Source: UBA961 sp049317525
GTDB taxonomy: Bacteria > Bacteroidota > Ignavibacteria > Kapaibacteriales > UBA961
Reading direction: 5' to 3'
NCBI GenBank assembly: GCA_049317525.1
Contig: JBMOIC010000055.1
Coordinates: forward strand, 1-5,936
DNA length: 5,936 nucleotides
The translations under genes were made by a program, and so were the position numbers. Below the pieces are notes generated by a model. It was not told the origin of the DNA. It was given only the letters and a program-made list of their open reading frames with translations, and did no database searches. This document shows, one piece after another, positions 5,185 through 5,936 of the stretch; the stretch's first letter is position 1; every line of letters begins with the position of its first letter.

Positions 5185-5936
5185 ATGAAAAAAATTGACG
5201 GAACACCAAAGACTATAAGGGAGTTATTTACAGGAGTTAAATATACAATCCACTATTATCAACGTGAGTACCAATGGCAGAAAAAGCAAATTGAGGAGCT
5301 CATTGACGATTTAACCGAAGAATTCTTCGAGTTTTATTCACCAGAAGACGAGCGAAAAAAGGTATTGACTTATGGTCATTATTTCTTAGGTTCAATTGTT
5401 TTAACTGCTGATGATAATGCAATTATCGACGGCCAACAACGGTTAACTTCTTTAACACTATTACTAATCTATTTATATCATCATTTAGAAAATGAAAAAG
5501 AGAGAGCGGATATATTACCCTTGATCTATTCAAGGCGCGCTGGAGAGGAAACATTCAATATTCATGTGCCTGAATTGCCTGAACGCTATGATGTAATGAA
5601 CGCATTACTTCAGGATGAGTACATGGATGTTACAAAACATTCGGAAACTATACGCAATATCTACAATCGTTACGCAGACATTAAAGCAATAATGAATCAT
5701 ACCTTTGATACCTTGCCAAAAGCGGCATTGGATATTTTTAAGGACTGGCTTATTGACAATGTGGACTTTATCAGAATAATAGCACAAACAGAGCAAGATG
5801 CTCACAAAATATTTGTGTCAATGAACGATAGAGGTTTAAGTTTAACACCAACCGAAATGTTGAAAGGGTATTTGCTGAGTAAAATTGAAAATGATAGTGT
5901 TCGACAACAAGCAAACGACCTTTGGAAAAAAAGAAT
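5185..5936 (+). CDS. DUF262 (GmrSD/SspE-like DGQQR) protein, probable anti-phage nuclease, 3' end outside window
   Basis: The first 250 codons are present and the frame runs off the right edge. HYYQREYQW (23-31) is the conserved aromatic/basic segment near the start of DUF262, and IIDGQQRLTSL (80-90) carries the hallmark DGQQR motif, implicated in nucleotide binding/hydrolysis in GmrSD and SspE proteins. FVSMNDRGLSLTPTEMLKGYLL (210-231) is the conserved later DUF262 segment. Full-length members usually continue with an HNH-type DUF1524 nuclease domain, which would lie outside the window. Known relatives are type IV restriction enzymes acting on modified phage DNA, and the phosphorothioate-sensing SspE. 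The start ATG at 5185 has only a weak upstream AGAG and is 23 bases from the preceding stop. Composition is a little less AT-rich than the minus-strand genes. Family assignment is firm; the exact defence type cannot be decided without the C-terminus. Confidence 0.88.
   Translation, partial: MKKIDGTPKTIRELFTGVKYTIHYYQREYQWQKKQIEELIDDLTEEFFEFYSPEDERKKVLTYGHYFLGSIVLTADDNAIIDGQQRLTSLTLLLIYLYHHLENEKERADILPLIYSRRAGEETFNIHVPELPERYDVMNALLQDEYMDVTKHSETIRNIYNRYADIKAIMNHTFDTLPKAALDIFKDWLIDNVDFIRIIAQTEQDAHKIFVSMNDRGLSLTPTEMLKGYLLSKIENDSVRQQANDLWKKR

Noticed and set aside
5605..5805. 66-codon minus-strand frame
   Set aside because: It is antisense to the DUF262 gene, whose frame is supported by conserved motifs.
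1..5936. Template repeat or reverse transcriptase of a diversity-generating retroelement
   Set aside because: No copy of the 331-471 segment was seen on either strand and none of the proteins carries a reverse-transcriptase YxDD motif, so the retroelement idea rests on the target side only.
1..5936. CRISPR array, tRNA or rRNA genes
   Set aside because: No regularly spaced repeat set, cloverleaf or rRNA-like stretch was noticed; the only tandem repeat is the short 11-base one at 4638-4659.

Overview
The window most resembles a Bacteroidota chromosome or mobile element. Four things point there: a Fibrobacter-succinogenes-major-paralogous (FISUMP) type secreted domain at the left edge, an excisionase-like helix-turn-helix gene / RecA-like ATPase / zinc-finger-plus-Toprim gene set of the kind found in Bacteroidota integrative elements, a signal peptide ending in N-A before Q, and a TAnnTTTG-type promoter -7 box. 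No rRNA, tRNA or other species-level marker is present, so this is inference.

Layout. Positions 1-471 (+) hold the 3' part of a FISUMP-domain protein, clearly more GC-rich (about 50-60% in sampled lines) than the rest (about 25-37%). It is followed by a short GC-rich hairpin and then a long bidirectional terminator (522-553). From 568 to 4535 all genes run on the minus strand. In transcription order they are: a 283-residue protein of unknown function (4535-3684), a MerR/excisionase-like DNA-binding protein (3601-3239), a RepA-like AAA/RecA-fold ATPase (3239-2073, TAATG overlap with the previous gene), a zinc-finger/Toprim protein of the DUF6371 type (2004-1096), a 258-base spacer rich in dyads, and a small HTH protein (837-568). 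This looks like the replication/regulation module of an integrated mobilizable element or plasmid. No integrase, relaxase or resolvase lies within the window. A divergent 206-base intergenic region with short repeats separates it from two plus-strand genes: a small secreted protein (4742-5161) and the first 250 codons of a DUF262 (GmrSD-like, DGQQR motif) protein, probably anti-phage defence cargo, which runs off the right edge.

Main points for a second look. (1) The C-terminal part of the FISUMP protein is adenine-poor, ends in a GC-rich block and is followed by a hairpin. This is the architecture of a diversity-generating retroelement variable region, but no reverse transcriptase or template repeat is in the window. 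(2) A near-perfect 40-base palindrome sits directly upstream of the Toprim gene's ribosome binding site. (3) The 838-1095 spacer carries a perfect 15-base palindrome and a three-half-site cluster that could be operators of the small HTH protein. (4) The DUF262 gene adjoins the element and a small secreted protein.
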